Of a DNA stretch of 64,000 bases, positions 9,055 through 18,652 are shown piece by piece; positions within the stretch are counted from its first letter, which is position 1; each line of letters begins with the position of its first letter. The notes under the pieces were generated by a model, which did no database searches, was not told the DNA's origin, and was given only the letters and a program-made list of their open reading frames with translations. The DNA lies in the NCBI GenBank assembly GCA_015060625.1, contig SUYC01000010.1:1-64000 (forward strand), given 5' to 3'. The position numbers and the translations under genes were made by a program. Origin of the DNA: Xylanibacter ruminicola. Its GTDB lineage: Bacteria; Bacteroidota; Bacteroidia; Bacteroidales; Bacteroidaceae.

Positions 9055-12000
9055 TTATTGCTCTTCGTGTTCTTTTATATAGTCGCGTGGCGACATACCG
9101 TAGAATTTCTTGAATACGGTAGAGAACGAGGCTGAGTTCGCAAATCCACATGCGTACATCACCTCGGTAACGTTCATGCCTTGGGTGGCCAGTAGCTGAG
9201 CGGCCTTCTTCAGGCGGATATTGCGGATAAAGTCGTGCGGCGTCTGACCGGTAAGGTCCTTCATCTTGCGATGCAGGTGTACACGGCTGATACCAGCGGT
9301 ATCGGCAATCATATCTACACTCAGGTCAGAGTTGTTCAGATTCTTGTTGATGCACTCCATGACGCGCTCCAACAGTTTCTCGTCGGGCGTTTTGAGCTGG
9401 ATCTCATCTACCTGCTCTTCCAGATTGTCGTTACGCTCGTACTTTAAGCGTAGCAGGCGGTGCTTATTTAGGAGATTTATGATGGTGCGGCGCAGAATCT
9501 CCATATTAAATGGTTTAACGATATAGGCGTCGGCACCGGTTTCCAAACTCTCTAACTTATCTTCATCGCGGTTCTTGGCTGTAAGCAGCACCACTGGTAT
9601 AAAGTTGGTGTTAGGATTGGTCTTGATGCGGGCACACAGGGTGTTACCATCCATCTCGGGCATCATAATGTCGCTCAGTATCAGGTCGGGCTTGGTACGG
9701 ATAACTTCGCCAAGTGCCTCGCGACCGTTGGTGCAGACATGCACATCGTAATCCTTCGAGAGTTCACCCTCCAAATAGTTACGAATCTCTTCGTCGTCTT
9801 CGGCAATCACCAAGGTGGGTTTGCGGTTTGATGGTGCCATTTCGGCCATTGGGTTCATCAACTCTGCCTCGTTCTCCTCTTCCAACAGGAGTTCGGGTGT
9901 GATGGCCTCGTCGGCTTCGGCTGCTTCGGCCTCGGTAATCATCTCATCGGCATTCAGATGGCTGTTGCCCATGGGGATGGTGATGACAAACTCACAGCCT
10001 TTCTCCAGGTTGTGAACGGTAATGGTACCATGGTGTAGCTCAACCAGCGAACGGGTGAGGTCGAGGCCGATACCAGTGCCCACATAACGGTCGTTGACCG
10101 ATGTCGGTGTCTGGTAGAAACGGTCGAATATCTTGTTGATCTTATCCTCGGGGATGCCTTCGCCGTTGTCGTAGATGGCAATGATGGCCGATTCGGCTGT
10201 ATGTGTCAGTTTGATGCCGATTTCACCACCGGTAGGCGTATATTTAAACGCGTTCGAGAGCACGTTCATGAATACCTTATCAAAGTTCTGACGGTCGATC
10301 CATACAGGAATCTGTTCGTCATCATAGTTGTAGATAAACTTAATCTGCTTGGTCTTGGCCTGGTTGTCGAACAGGTCGTAGATATCCTTGGCAAAGGATA
10401 CCAGATTTGTTTCTCGCATGCGCATCTGCATCTGTCCCTTGTCAATCTTTCGCAGGTCCATCATCTGGTTGATCAGGCTGAGAATACGCTCAGCATTACG
10501 GCGGATGGTTTCGTAAACGGCTTTGCGATTAGGATCGTTGTCGCTCTTAATGAGCGAGAGCAACGGGGTGATAATCAGTGTCATAGGTGTGCGAATCTCA
10601 TGACTCATGTTCATGAAGAAACGCAACTTGGCCTCGCCCATCTCCTCGGCATGGATATGTGCCTGGAGATTCAGTTTGTCTTGCTCCTTGTGGCGACGGT
10701 AAACCAAGTACTGCCAGGCAAACATGCCGATAATCATGGCGTAGAAGAAATAAGCCCATGCAGAGCGGTACCACGGACTGTGGATAACCACCGTGAACTC
10801 TCTGACTGGCGTTTCGACATTGTTGCGCTCGGCTTTTACTCTGAAGCGGTAAGTGCCTTGTGGCAGGTGCGACAGGGTCAGCACGTTCTCGCCTGGCTGT
10901 AAGCGGTTAAAGGGCTCGCCATTGATACTATATAAATAGGAAATGTGCTCAGGGTTCTCGTAGGTAAGTGTAGAGAATTGGATGGAGAACGTGTTATCGC
11001 TATAGCTGAGTTCGAAGCGATTGCTGGCAATGATGGTGGTGTCGGTAACCTGGTAGCTGCCTGAATGGGTGGCTCGACTAACCTGCTGACCATTGATGGA
11101 GAAAGAGGTCAGCTCTACCTCGGCCTCCCATTTGCTGGGAGCGATATGGTGCGAATCGAACCAGGAGATACCTGCTGTACCACCCATGGTAAGGATGCCA
11201 TCGGGCGACATGAATGAGGCACCGTCGCTGAACTCGTTACTCTGCAGACCGTCGTCCACAAAGTAGTTCTGCCAGATTTCGGTTTTGGGTGAGAAACAAC
11301 TCAGACCATGGTCGGTACCTATCCATAGACGGCCTTGCAGGTCGCGTTCTATGGTTGCGATACCGTTATCGGCCAAACCGTTGAAACGGGTATATTGCTT
11401 GGTTTCATGTTTTCGCAGATCGTAGCGGAACAGACCCTCGTTGGTGCCGTACCACAGATAATCATCATATTCGCGGGTGATTCTCACGGGGGTGCTGTAG
11501 TTCAAGCAGTTCATGCCAAAGGTGGTGGTCCAGCTATTGGCAGGAATATCCAGACAGCACAGACCCATGGTGGTTGATACATACAGACGCTTGCCGTCAG
11601 GCGACAGTTGAACTTGCGATACATAGTCGTTGGTAATGCAGTTCATCTTTCTGTTCTTGTCGGAACCTTCCTTCGTCTTATAAACGGCCATCACATGTCC
11701 GTTGTCGGGATTCATCTTCACAACGCCATGTCTCATGGTGGCCAGCCACAGGTAACCATCGTTGTCAACGGCAATGTCCATTACAATCAGGTTGGGATCC
11801 CTGGGGAATGGTACTCTGTGATACTGGAAGCTGACAGGATCCACCCAACCGATACCCTCGCGGTAAGTTCCCAACCAGATGCGCCCTTTGTGGTCTTCGG
11901 CCAGCGACACAATGACTGATGGGTACTGGTCTTTGAGATGTTTGGCTGCTTTGGTATAGAAATCATAGCAGTACAAGCCATCCTTATCGGTTCCCACCCA

Positions 12001-13059
12001 TACGCGCTTCTTGCTGTCTAAGATGACGCTGATGACGCAGGCTGTACCTAATATATTATGTGAGCCAAGCTTGTGGCCCATGTAATTAAAGCCCTTGAAA
12101 CTGATGGGCTGCATAAAGATTCCCTTCTGCAACAATCCGAACCAGAGGTTACCGCTCTTATCCTCGGTAATGGAATAAACCTTGCTCGTAGAGAGATCGA
12201 CCTCGAGCGAGAAGAATGGATTGTCGGAGAGTTCGTGCTTGCGAGGATCGTAGAGTGCGATACCCTTACCATCGTAACCGATGATAATGTTACCATCGTT
12301 GGCACAGTAGAGCGATGAAACGGCCTTGGTACCTGTTTCGGCAATGTGTACGAACGTGTTGCCCTGCATTCTGAATACACCACAGTTGGTGCTGCCGACA
12401 TAGATGATGCCATCGCTGCCTTCGCAGAGGCTCGAGCACACCACGTTGGGCAGGTCCTTCATGTGGCGCTTTGCTGTTTTGCCATCATAGGAGATAAGTC
12501 CCATGTGCTCGGTGACAATCCACAAGGTGCCCGTACGGTCCTCAACCATACTGTAAACAGTGTGTATGTTGGCCAAAGGTCCCTTCTCCTGATAGGCCGT
12601 CTTTTGATCCTTGAACTTCAGAACGCCTAAGCCAGAGGTTCCAACCAGTACGTCGCCATTGGCACGTTCCAGGAAGCAGTTAGGATAACTGTGACCTACG
12701 TTGCCGTTCTTGTCGTACATGGTTACATTATGGAAACGGTTGCCGTCCCATGTTTGCAGAGCACCATACATACCAAAATAAAATAACCCATTGCGGTCTT
12801 GTGTCATACTGTTCACGTAGTTGCTGGCCAGTGAACTGTCGTGCTCATTCTCTTTCTTGAATACGCGGAACTGATAGCCATCGTAGCGATTGATACCGTT
12901 ACGAGTGGTGGTCCAAATGAATCCGTCGTTATCGAGATACACTTGGGTTACAAAGCTACTTGATAGTTGATGATCAGTTGAGAAGAACTTTCCCCTTTGG
13001 GCGAAAGCACTCGACGAGAGTAATAAAGTAGCTAGTGTCAGTATGTACTTAACTATCAT
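9055..13059 (-). CDS. hybrid two-component system sensor-regulator (HTCS) of the xylan locus
   Basis: One-protein signalling system, 1334 aa. Signal peptide, two seven-bladed propellers of Reg_prop type (about 20-680), Y_Y_Y domain (about 690-760), one membrane helix (about 775-797), HisKA with phospho-His820 in NMSHEIRTP, HATPase (about 930-1045, GTGIGLDL), receiver domain with Asp1130 in SDIMMP, and an AraC-type DNA-binding domain at the C-terminus (about 1225-1330). HTCS proteins of this layout sense glycan oligosaccharides in the periplasm and activate the adjoining degradation genes; XynR of P. bryantii is the xylan example. The ligand here is inferred from neighbours. Divergent from the GH115 gene. 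Confidence 0.93.
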   Translation of the reverse strand: MIVKYILTLATLLLSSSAFAQRGKFFSTDHQLSSSFVTQVYLDNDGFIWTTTRNGINRYDGYQFRVFKKENEHDSSLASNYVNSMTQDRNGLFYFGMYGALQTWDGNRFHNVTMYDKNGNVGHSYPNCFLERANGDVLVGTSGLGVLKFKDQKTAYQEKGPLANIHTVYSMVEDRTGTLWIVTEHMGLISYDGKTAKRHMKDLPNVVCSSLCEGSDGIIYVGSTNCGVFRMQGNTFVHIAETGTKAVSSLYCANDGNIIIGYDGKGIALYDPRKHELSDNPFFSLEVDLSTSKVYSITEDKSGNLWFGLLQKGIFMQPISFKGFNYMGHKLGSHNILGTACVISVILDSKKRVWVGTDKDGLYCYDFYTKAAKHLKDQYPSVIVSLAEDHKGRIWLGTYREGIGWVDPVSFQYHRVPFPRDPNLIVMDIAVDNDGYLWLATMRHGVVKMNPDNGHVMAVYKTKEGSDKNRKMNCITNDYVSQVQLSPDGKRLYVSTTMGLCCLDIPANSWTTTFGMNCLNYSTPVRITREYDDYLWYGTNEGLFRYDLRKHETKQYTRFNGLADNGIATIERDLQGRLWIGTDHGLSCFSPKTEIWQNYFVDDGLQSNEFSDGASFMSPDGILTMGGTAGISWFDSHHIAPSKWEAEVELTSFSINGQQVSRATHSGSYQVTDTTIIASNRFELSYSDNTFSIQFSTLTYENPEHISYLYSINGEPFNRLQPGENVLTLSHLPQGTYRFRVKAERNNVETPVREFTVVIHSPWYRSAWAYFFYAMIIGMFAWQYLVYRRHKEQDKLNLQAHIHAEEMGEAKLRFFMNMSHEIRTPMTLIITPLLSLIKSDNDPNRKAVYETIRRNAERILSLINQMMDLRKIDKGQMQMRMRETNLVSFAKDIYDLFDNQAKTKQIKFIYNYDDEQIPVWIDRQNFDKVFMNVLSNAFKYTPTGGEIGIKLTHTAESAIIAIYDNGEGIPEDKINKIFDRFYQTPTSVNDRYVGTGIGLDLTRSLVELHHGTITVHNLEKGCEFVITIPMGNSHLNADEMITEAEAAEADEAITPELLLEEENEAELMNPMAEMAPSNRKPTLVIAEDDEEIRNYLEGELSKDYDVHVCTNGREALGEVIRTKPDLILSDIMMPEMDGNTLCARIKTNPNTNFIPVVLLTAKNRDEDKLESLETGADAYIVKPFNMEILRRTIINLLNKHRLLRLKYERNDNLEEQVDEIQLKTPDEKLLERVMECINKNLNNSDLSVDMIADTAGISRVHLHRKMKDLTGQTPHDFIRNIRLKKAAQLLATQGMNVTEVMYACGFANSASFSTVFKKFYGMSPRDYIKEHEEQ

Positions 13060-13112
13060 TGTTTTGTTAGTAATTAAATGGTTGCGTTAGTCGTTTTATT
13101 GTTTATTTGTTG

Positions 13113-13120
13113 CAAAGATA
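13113..13120 (-). promoter_or_regulatory. -7 box for the HTCS operon
   Basis: On the minus strand TATCTTTGCAAC, 53 bp before the HTCS ATG. The 185-bp divergent region also carries the GH115 promoter. Confidence 0.65.
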
Positions 13121-13206
13121 GTGTATTTTTCGTGATGTAACAAACAAATGTTACAAATATTAAACTTTTTGATACATTTAATATGATTTTGCTCCTAAAA
13201 TTGCCC

Positions 13207-13214
13207 TATCTTTG
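13207..13214 (+). promoter_or_regulatory. -7 box for GH115
   Basis: TATCTTTGCGCC lies 31 bp before the GH115 start, with a TTTTG at 13187-13191 as a possible upstream element. The AT-rich stretch 13121-13200 between the two divergent boxes is the likeliest place for HTCS operators, but no clear inverted repeat is visible. Confidence 0.65.
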
Positions 13215-13244
13215 CGCCAAATTATATAATTTGTAACATTCGCG

Positions 13245-15743
13245 ATGATGAATAGAAGACTGATTTTGCTAAAAATGATGGCATTTTTGGTGTGTGTGAC
13301 AGCGGCTGCCCGGTTGATGGCGGCCGACCGATTTGTGTCGTTCCTGCCTTTAGAGGATGCGTGGCAGTTGAAAACGATGACGGTTGGCTTGAGTCAGCAA
13401 GAGCATAGTTGTGTGCAGTTGGCGGCTCAGAACCTTTTAGTTGATTTTGAAAAAGTAACCGGGCAGAAAGCATCGTTCTCGGATGGTGCCGCTGAGGTGC
13501 TGGTTGGTACCGTGGGCTGCAATCCACAGATCGACCAATGGGTGAAACAGGGTGTGCTTTCGGGACTGAAAGGTAAAACCGAGAAGTATCTGATTAAGAC
13601 TATCGGCAGTCAGTTGGTGATAGCCGGTAGCGATAAGCGTGGCACCGTGTATGGTATCTACGAGTTGTCGAAACAGATGGGTGTGTCGCCTTGGTATTAC
13701 TGGGCTGATGTACCTGTAGAGCAGCATGCTGCTATATATATTAAAAAAGGAGAGTACACCGATGGCGAACCTGCCGTTCGCTATCGTGGCTTGTTTCTGA
13801 ATGATGAGGCCCCTTGTCTGACGACATGGGTGAAGAATACCTTCGGTACCGATTTCGGTGGTCATCAGTTCTATGAGAAGGTGTTCGAGCTTATTCTGCG
13901 TTTAAAAGGTAACTATCTGTGGCCTGCCATGTGGGGATGGGCTTTCTATGCCGACGACCCAGAGAATCTGAAGACTGCCGATAAGATGGGTGTGATGATG
14001 GGAACCTCGCACCACGAGCCCATGGCGCGTAACCATCAGGAGTATGCCCGTCACCGTCAGGAGTGGGGTGCTTGGAACTATTCTACGAATAAATATAATT
14101 TGGATCGCTTCTTCCGTGAGGGAATAGAGCGCATGAAGAACACCGACGACATTGTGACCATCGGTATGCGTGGCGATGGTGATGAGGCCATGGGCAGCGG
14201 TACTGATACCCGTTTGCTCGAAGAGATTATCAACAACCAGCGTCGTATTATAAAGGAGGTGACCAAGCGTCCGGCTAAGGAAATACCTCAGATCTGGGCC
14301 TTATATAAAGAGGTGCAGGACTATTACGATGCCGGTTTGCGTGTGCCAGATGATGTCACCATCCTGCTTTGCGACGACAACTGGGGTAATGTGCGCCGTA
14401 TTCCTACTGCCGAGGAAAAGAAACGTAAAGGTGGTTGGGGTCTGTACTACCATGTGGACTATGTGGGTGCCCCCCGTAACTCTAAGTGGATTAATGTGAC
14501 GCCTATCCAGAACATGTGGGAGCAGTTGCAGTTGGCCTATGACGGTGGTATCCAGAAGCTGTGGATACTGAATGTGGGTGACTTGAAGCCGATGGAGTAT
14601 CCTATCCAGCTGTTTATGGATATGGCTTGGAATCCTGCTAAGTACCAGGTGGACAACCTGCTGGATCATACCCGTGACTTCTGTGCCGAGAGCTTTGGTG
14701 AGGCGCATGCCGATGAGGCAGCATCCATCTTGAATCTGGTATGTAAGTATAACGGACGTATCACCTCAGAGATGCTGGATGCACGTACTTATACCTGTGA
14801 GGAGTTTGAACGTGTGGTCAACGAGTATAAGGCCCTCGAAACCCGTGCTCTGCGTTTGTTCCTTGAGTTGGAGCCTGCCTGTCAGGATGCTTATCGCCAG
14901 TTGATTCTCTTCCCCGTACAGGCCATGGGTAACATTTATGAGATGTACTATGCACAGGCCATGAACCTGCAGCTGGCTAAGAATCATGACCCGGAAGCCA
15001 ATGCGTGGGCTGACCGCTGCCGACAGGCTTTTAAGCGCGACTCGTTGTTGTGCAACTATTATAATAAGGTGATGGCCAGTGGAAAGTGGGATGGTATGAT
15101 GATTCAGAAACATATTAGCTATCGCACCTGGAATGATAACTACCGTGCCGATGTTTGTCCACGTCTGGTAGAGGTGCCCGAGCCTGTCAACGGCCCCGTA
15201 TTCTCGTCTCAGAATGGCTATATCAGTATGGAGGCTGAGCATACCTATAGTCGTGAGGATGCTCAAAATGCTACTTGGACAGTGATTCCTTATATGGGGC
15301 GTACACTGAGTGGTGTCTCGCTGATGCCTTATACCGTTCCTACAGATCAGGCTAAACTCACTTATCAGTTCAAGGCCGATGGCGTGAAGACGGTGAAGGT
15401 GCATGTGGTGACCAAATCGACACTCGATTTTCTGGATAAGGGAGGCCTGGTTTATGATGTGGCTATCGATGGCGGTCAGTCTGTTGCTGTGAACTTTAAT
15501 AAGAATTTGAACGAGAAACCCGAAAATATCTACTCGGTTTACTATCCCACAGTGGCTAAGCGTGTGGTAGAGATGGTGGTAGAACTGCCGCTTGATGCCG
15601 GTGAGAAAGTGCACACGCTGACCATCCATCCGCAGGATCCAGGAATCGTATTCGAGAAGATTGTGATTGACCTTGGTGGTTATCACCCGCAGTATTTATT
15701 TGGTAAAGAATCGCCAAAAACATACCAAAGTCCGAGCTTATAA
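13245..15743 (+). CDS. GH115 alpha-glucuronidase
   Basis: Removes (4-O-methyl)-D-glucuronic acid side chains from xylan, including internal positions, which helps GH10 access. 832 aa with a signal peptide ending in or near RLMAADR. GH115 hallmarks: FLNDEAP, GGHQFYEKVFEL, YLWPAMWGWAFY and the GMRGDGDEAM segment in the TIM-barrel part, followed by a C-terminal beta domain containing EAEHTY typical of GH115. Two adjacent ATGs (13245, 13248) are possible starts. Single-gene unit with its own promoter and terminator; its stop codon lies in the terminator hairpin. Confidence 0.92.
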   Translation: MMNRRLILLKMMAFLVCVTAAARLMAADRFVSFLPLEDAWQLKTMTVGLSQQEHSCVQLAAQNLLVDFEKVTGQKASFSDGAAEVLVGTVGCNPQIDQWVKQGVLSGLKGKTEKYLIKTIGSQLVIAGSDKRGTVYGIYELSKQMGVSPWYYWADVPVEQHAAIYIKKGEYTDGEPAVRYRGLFLNDEAPCLTTWVKNTFGTDFGGHQFYEKVFELILRLKGNYLWPAMWGWAFYADDPENLKTADKMGVMMGTSHHEPMARNHQEYARHRQEWGAWNYSTNKYNLDRFFREGIERMKNTDDIVTIGMRGDGDEAMGSGTDTRLLEEIINNQRRIIKEVTKRPAKEIPQIWALYKEVQDYYDAGLRVPDDVTILLCDDNWGNVRRIPTAEEKKRKGGWGLYYHVDYVGAPRNSKWINVTPIQNMWEQLQLAYDGGIQKLWILNVGDLKPMEYPIQLFMDMAWNPAKYQVDNLLDHTRDFCAESFGEAHADEAASILNLVCKYNGRITSEMLDARTYTCEEFERVVNEYKALETRALRLFLELEPACQDAYRQLILFPVQAMGNIYEMYYAQAMNLQLAKNHDPEANAWADRCRQAFKRDSLLCNYYNKVMASGKWDGMMIQKHISYRTWNDNYRADVCPRLVEVPEPVNGPVFSSQNGYISMEAEHTYSREDAQNATWTVIPYMGRTLSGVSLMPYTVPTDQAKLTYQFKADGVKTVKVHVVTKSTLDFLDKGGLVYDVAIDGGQSVAVNFNKNLNEKPENIYSVYYPTVAKRVVEMVVELPLDAGEKVHTLTIHPQDPGIVFEKIVIDLGGYHPQYLFGKESPKTYQSPSL

Positions 15744-15757
15744 GCCCGGACTTTTTT
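15727..15757 (+). terminator. terminator after GH115
   Basis: AGTCCG-type stem (15729-15734 with 15747-15752), extended by GCTTA/TAAGC pairing, then TTTTTT. The GH115 TAA (15741-15743) is inside the hairpin. Confidence 0.8.
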
Positions 15758-15819
15758 AGTGTGTTACCTCTGACAAAGTAAATGATACATTTGCGCAAAG
15801 TGATGTCGCGAAATTGATG

Positions 15820-15827
15820 TACCTTTG
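15820..15827 (+). promoter_or_regulatory. -7 box for the GH43 operon
   Basis: TACCTTTGCAGC, 35 bp before the GH43 ATG. The six genes that follow have gaps of about 20 bp or less or overlap, so this promoter probably drives them all (15.8-24.9 kb). Confidence 0.6.
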
Positions 15828-15854
15828 CAGCAGTAAACTAATAAACGAGAAAGA

Positions 15855-18644
15855 ATGATCAATAAAACGGCAGCCATAGCAGCACTCCTGCTCTTAGCTA
15901 CAGGTGCGAAGGCACAGAACCCCTTCGTGCAGACTTGGTGCACCAGCGACCCTGCACCAATGGTACATAACGGAACTATGTATGTTTATACTGGCCATGA
16001 CGAAGATGGTGCTGACTTCTTCTGGATGCAGGAGTGGCGTGTCTATTCTACGCAGGATATGGTGAACTGGCAGGACCATGGTTCGCCCTTGGCCTTGGAG
16101 AGTTTCTCGTGGGCCGACGATAGGGCCTGGGCCTCGCAGACCATCGAGCGTGATGGTAAGTTCTACTGGTATATCTGTGCCCACTCTAAGCTGTCGGGGG
16201 GAATGGCCATCGGTGTGGCTGTGAGCGATTCGCCTACAGGACCTTTCAAGGATGCTATCGGTAAGCCGCTCTTTGAGAATGGTTCGTGGGACCATATCGA
16301 CCCCACCGTGTTTATTGATGATGACGATCAGGCTTGGCTGATGTGGGGTAACCCCCAGGTGTATTACCTGAAGCTGAACCGCGACATGATATCGTATGAG
16401 GGTGAGCTGGGCAAGCTGCCCATGACCGAAGAGGCTTTTGGCGGTCCGATGATGAAGGAGCGTGAGAAGGGCAAGACCTATAAGGACTCGTACGTAGAGG
16501 GGCCATGGCTCAGGAAAGTGGACAGTTCACAGTTTAAAGTTGATAGCTCAAAGGCCTATCAGTTGCTCTATGCTGCTGGCGGCGTGCCTGAGCATATCTC
16601 CTATAGCACGGCTCCATCGCCTCTGGGTCCTTGGAAATATGCCGGCGAGATTATGCCACTTTGCGATACCAACTCGTTTACCAACCACTGTGGCGTGGCT
16701 GATTATAAGGGGCATAGCTATTTCTTCTACCATACAGGTAAGTTGCCCAATGGTGGTGGCTTTGGTCGTAGTGTGGCCGTCGAGGAGTTTAAGTACAATG
16801 CAGATGGCAGCTTCCCCAAGATTCTGCCTACCGATGCCGGTGTGAAGCCTGTTGGCACGTTTAACCCTTATCGTAAGGTTGAGGCCGAGACGATGGCTTT
16901 CTCGAAAGGTGTGAAGACCGAGCAAAATGATGAGGTAGGGGTTTATGTCAGTGACATCCATAATGGCGACTATATCAAACTGCAGAATGTGGCCTTTGCC
17001 AACAAGTATCCACGTACGTTTACAGCCCGTGTGGCCAGTGGTTTGCGTGGTGGCAGAATTGAGATTCATCTCGACAGTATCGGTGGCAAATGTCTGGGCA
17101 CCTTGAATGTGCCTGCTACTGGTGGTTGGGAGAAATGGCAGACCGTAACCATCGATTTGGATTACTCGACCATTACTGATATTGATGCACCTACACGTAC
17201 CATCTCGGGTTTAAAACTCCCTGAGACAGCCGATGTCTATCTGGTATTCAAAGGTCGTAAGGGTCCGAAACTCTTTAATTTCGACTGGTGGGAGATGCGC
17301 GGACTGGAGCAGGTGAACATGCCACTGTTCCAAACCAAATATACAGCCGACCCATCGCCACTGGTAGTAGGCGACACTCTGTTCCTCTATACCTCGCATG
17401 ATGCCTCGCCCGAGGATATCCCCGATGTGAACGAGAAGAGTTCGGCAGGTTTCTTTATGTACGACTGGCTGTTGTGGAGCACTACTGATATGGTGAACTG
17501 GACCGAACATGGTGCAGTGGCTTCGTTGAAGGACTTCGCCTGGCGCAGTCGCGAGAACGGTGGTTGGGCTATCCAGACCGTAGAGCGTAACGGTAAGTAT
17601 TACCTGTATGCCCCTCTGCATGGTCATGGCATTGGTGTGCTGGTGGCCGATTCGCCTTACGGACCATTTAAAGACCCACTCGGCAAACCATTGGTTTGGG
17701 ATCAGAGTAACTGGTATGATATCGATCCATCGGTTTATACCGACGATGATGGGCAGGCTTATATGTACTGGGGAAACCCACATACCTTCTGGGCTAAGTT
17801 AGGCGAGGATATGACATCGCTGGCTAGTGGTGTCACCAAGTTGCCACATATTCCTAACTATCAGGAGGGGCCTTGGTTCTATAAGCGCAATGGTCATTAC
17901 TACCTGGGCTTTGCTTCTACCTGCTGTCCTGAGGCTTTAGGGTATGCCATGAGTGATAGTCCCACCGGACCTTGGGAGTGGAAGGGCTATATCATGAAGC
18001 CCACCCAGCGCGACCGTGGTAACCATCCTGGTATCTGCGATTTCAAGGGGCATTCGTATGTGTTCGGTCAGAATTACGACCTGATGCATCTGGAGACTTT
18101 TGTGCACCATGAGCGTCGCAGTGTGTCGGCTCAGGAGATTACCTACAATGCCGATGGTACCATCCAAGAGATTCCTTATTGGTTGGACCAGCAGCCCATG
18201 AAACAGTTGCACTGGCTGAACCCCTACCAGCGAGTAGAGGCTGAGACCATGGCTTGGGGCTTTGGACTGAAGAGTGCCAAGATGGGTATTGAGAATACCG
18301 GTGTGGTAGCTGATATGCCGACCTCAACGGGTAAGAAGAATATGTATATCTTTGATGTCAATGATGGTGAGTATATCAAACTGCGTGGTGTTGACTTCGG
18401 TAAGGGTGCCAAGCAGTTTAATATCACCGCAGCCGCTACAGGTGGTTGTACCATCAATCTGCGATTAGATAGTGCCGATGGTCCTGTAGTAGGTACCGTC
18501 ACTATCGGTAAGACTGGTGGCGTAGAGAAATATCGCTCATTCGGTGGCAAAGTGAAGGATGCTGTTGGTGTGCACGATCTTTATATATGTTTCGACAATG
18601 CATCAGGTGATGTTCGTCTGGATTGGTGGCAGTTTAAAAAGTAA
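15855..18644 (+). CDS. tandem GH43-CBM6-GH43-CBM6 enzyme (beta-xylosidase / arabinofuranosidase type)
   Basis: Secreted 929-aa protein made of two complete GH43 plus CBM6 units. Unit 1: GH43 (about 22-330) with Asp32 (SDPAP), Asp149 (HIDPTVF) and Glu215 (YVEGPW), then a CBM6 (about 335-485, opening EAETMAF). Unit 2: GH43 (about 492-775) with Asp499 (ADPSP), Asp624 (DIDPSVY) and Glu671 (YQEGPW), then a CBM6 (about 785-929, EAETMAW). Both catalytic triads are intact, so two active sites with perhaps different specificities are expected; GH43 covers arabinofuranosidase and xylosidase. Odd: residues 221-232 (KVDSSQF/KVDSS), six residues after the unit-1 acid Glu, are encoded by a heptanucleotide repeat and have no counterpart in unit 2. 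Confidence 0.9.
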   Translation: MINKTAAIAALLLLATGAKAQNPFVQTWCTSDPAPMVHNGTMYVYTGHDEDGADFFWMQEWRVYSTQDMVNWQDHGSPLALESFSWADDRAWASQTIERDGKFYWYICAHSKLSGGMAIGVAVSDSPTGPFKDAIGKPLFENGSWDHIDPTVFIDDDDQAWLMWGNPQVYYLKLNRDMISYEGELGKLPMTEEAFGGPMMKEREKGKTYKDSYVEGPWLRKVDSSQFKVDSSKAYQLLYAAGGVPEHISYSTAPSPLGPWKYAGEIMPLCDTNSFTNHCGVADYKGHSYFFYHTGKLPNGGGFGRSVAVEEFKYNADGSFPKILPTDAGVKPVGTFNPYRKVEAETMAFSKGVKTEQNDEVGVYVSDIHNGDYIKLQNVAFANKYPRTFTARVASGLRGGRIEIHLDSIGGKCLGTLNVPATGGWEKWQTVTIDLDYSTITDIDAPTRTISGLKLPETADVYLVFKGRKGPKLFNFDWWEMRGLEQVNMPLFQTKYTADPSPLVVGDTLFLYTSHDASPEDIPDVNEKSSAGFFMYDWLLWSTTDMVNWTEHGAVASLKDFAWRSRENGGWAIQTVERNGKYYLYAPLHGHGIGVLVADSPYGPFKDPLGKPLVWDQSNWYDIDPSVYTDDDGQAYMYWGNPHTFWAKLGEDMTSLASGVTKLPHIPNYQEGPWFYKRNGHYYLGFASTCCPEALGYAMSDSPTGPWEWKGYIMKPTQRDRGNHPGICDFKGHSYVFGQNYDLMHLETFVHHERRSVSAQEITYNADGTIQEIPYWLDQQPMKQLHWLNPYQRVEAETMAWGFGLKSAKMGIENTGVVADMPTSTGKKNMYIFDVNDGEYIKLRGVDFGKGAKQFNITAAATGGCTINLRLDSADGPVVGTVTIGKTGGVEKYRSFGGKVKDAVGVHDLYICFDNASGDVRLDWWQFKK
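16515..16549. repeat. five degenerate heptamers inside the GH43 gene
   Basis: AAAGTGG, ACAGTTC, ACAGTTT, AAAGTTG, ATAGCTC in a row. Because three heptamers are 21 bp, the protein repeats every seven residues (KVDSSQF KVDSSKA). The reading frame is kept. Confidence 0.75.
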
Positions 18645-18652
18645 ATAAAGAA

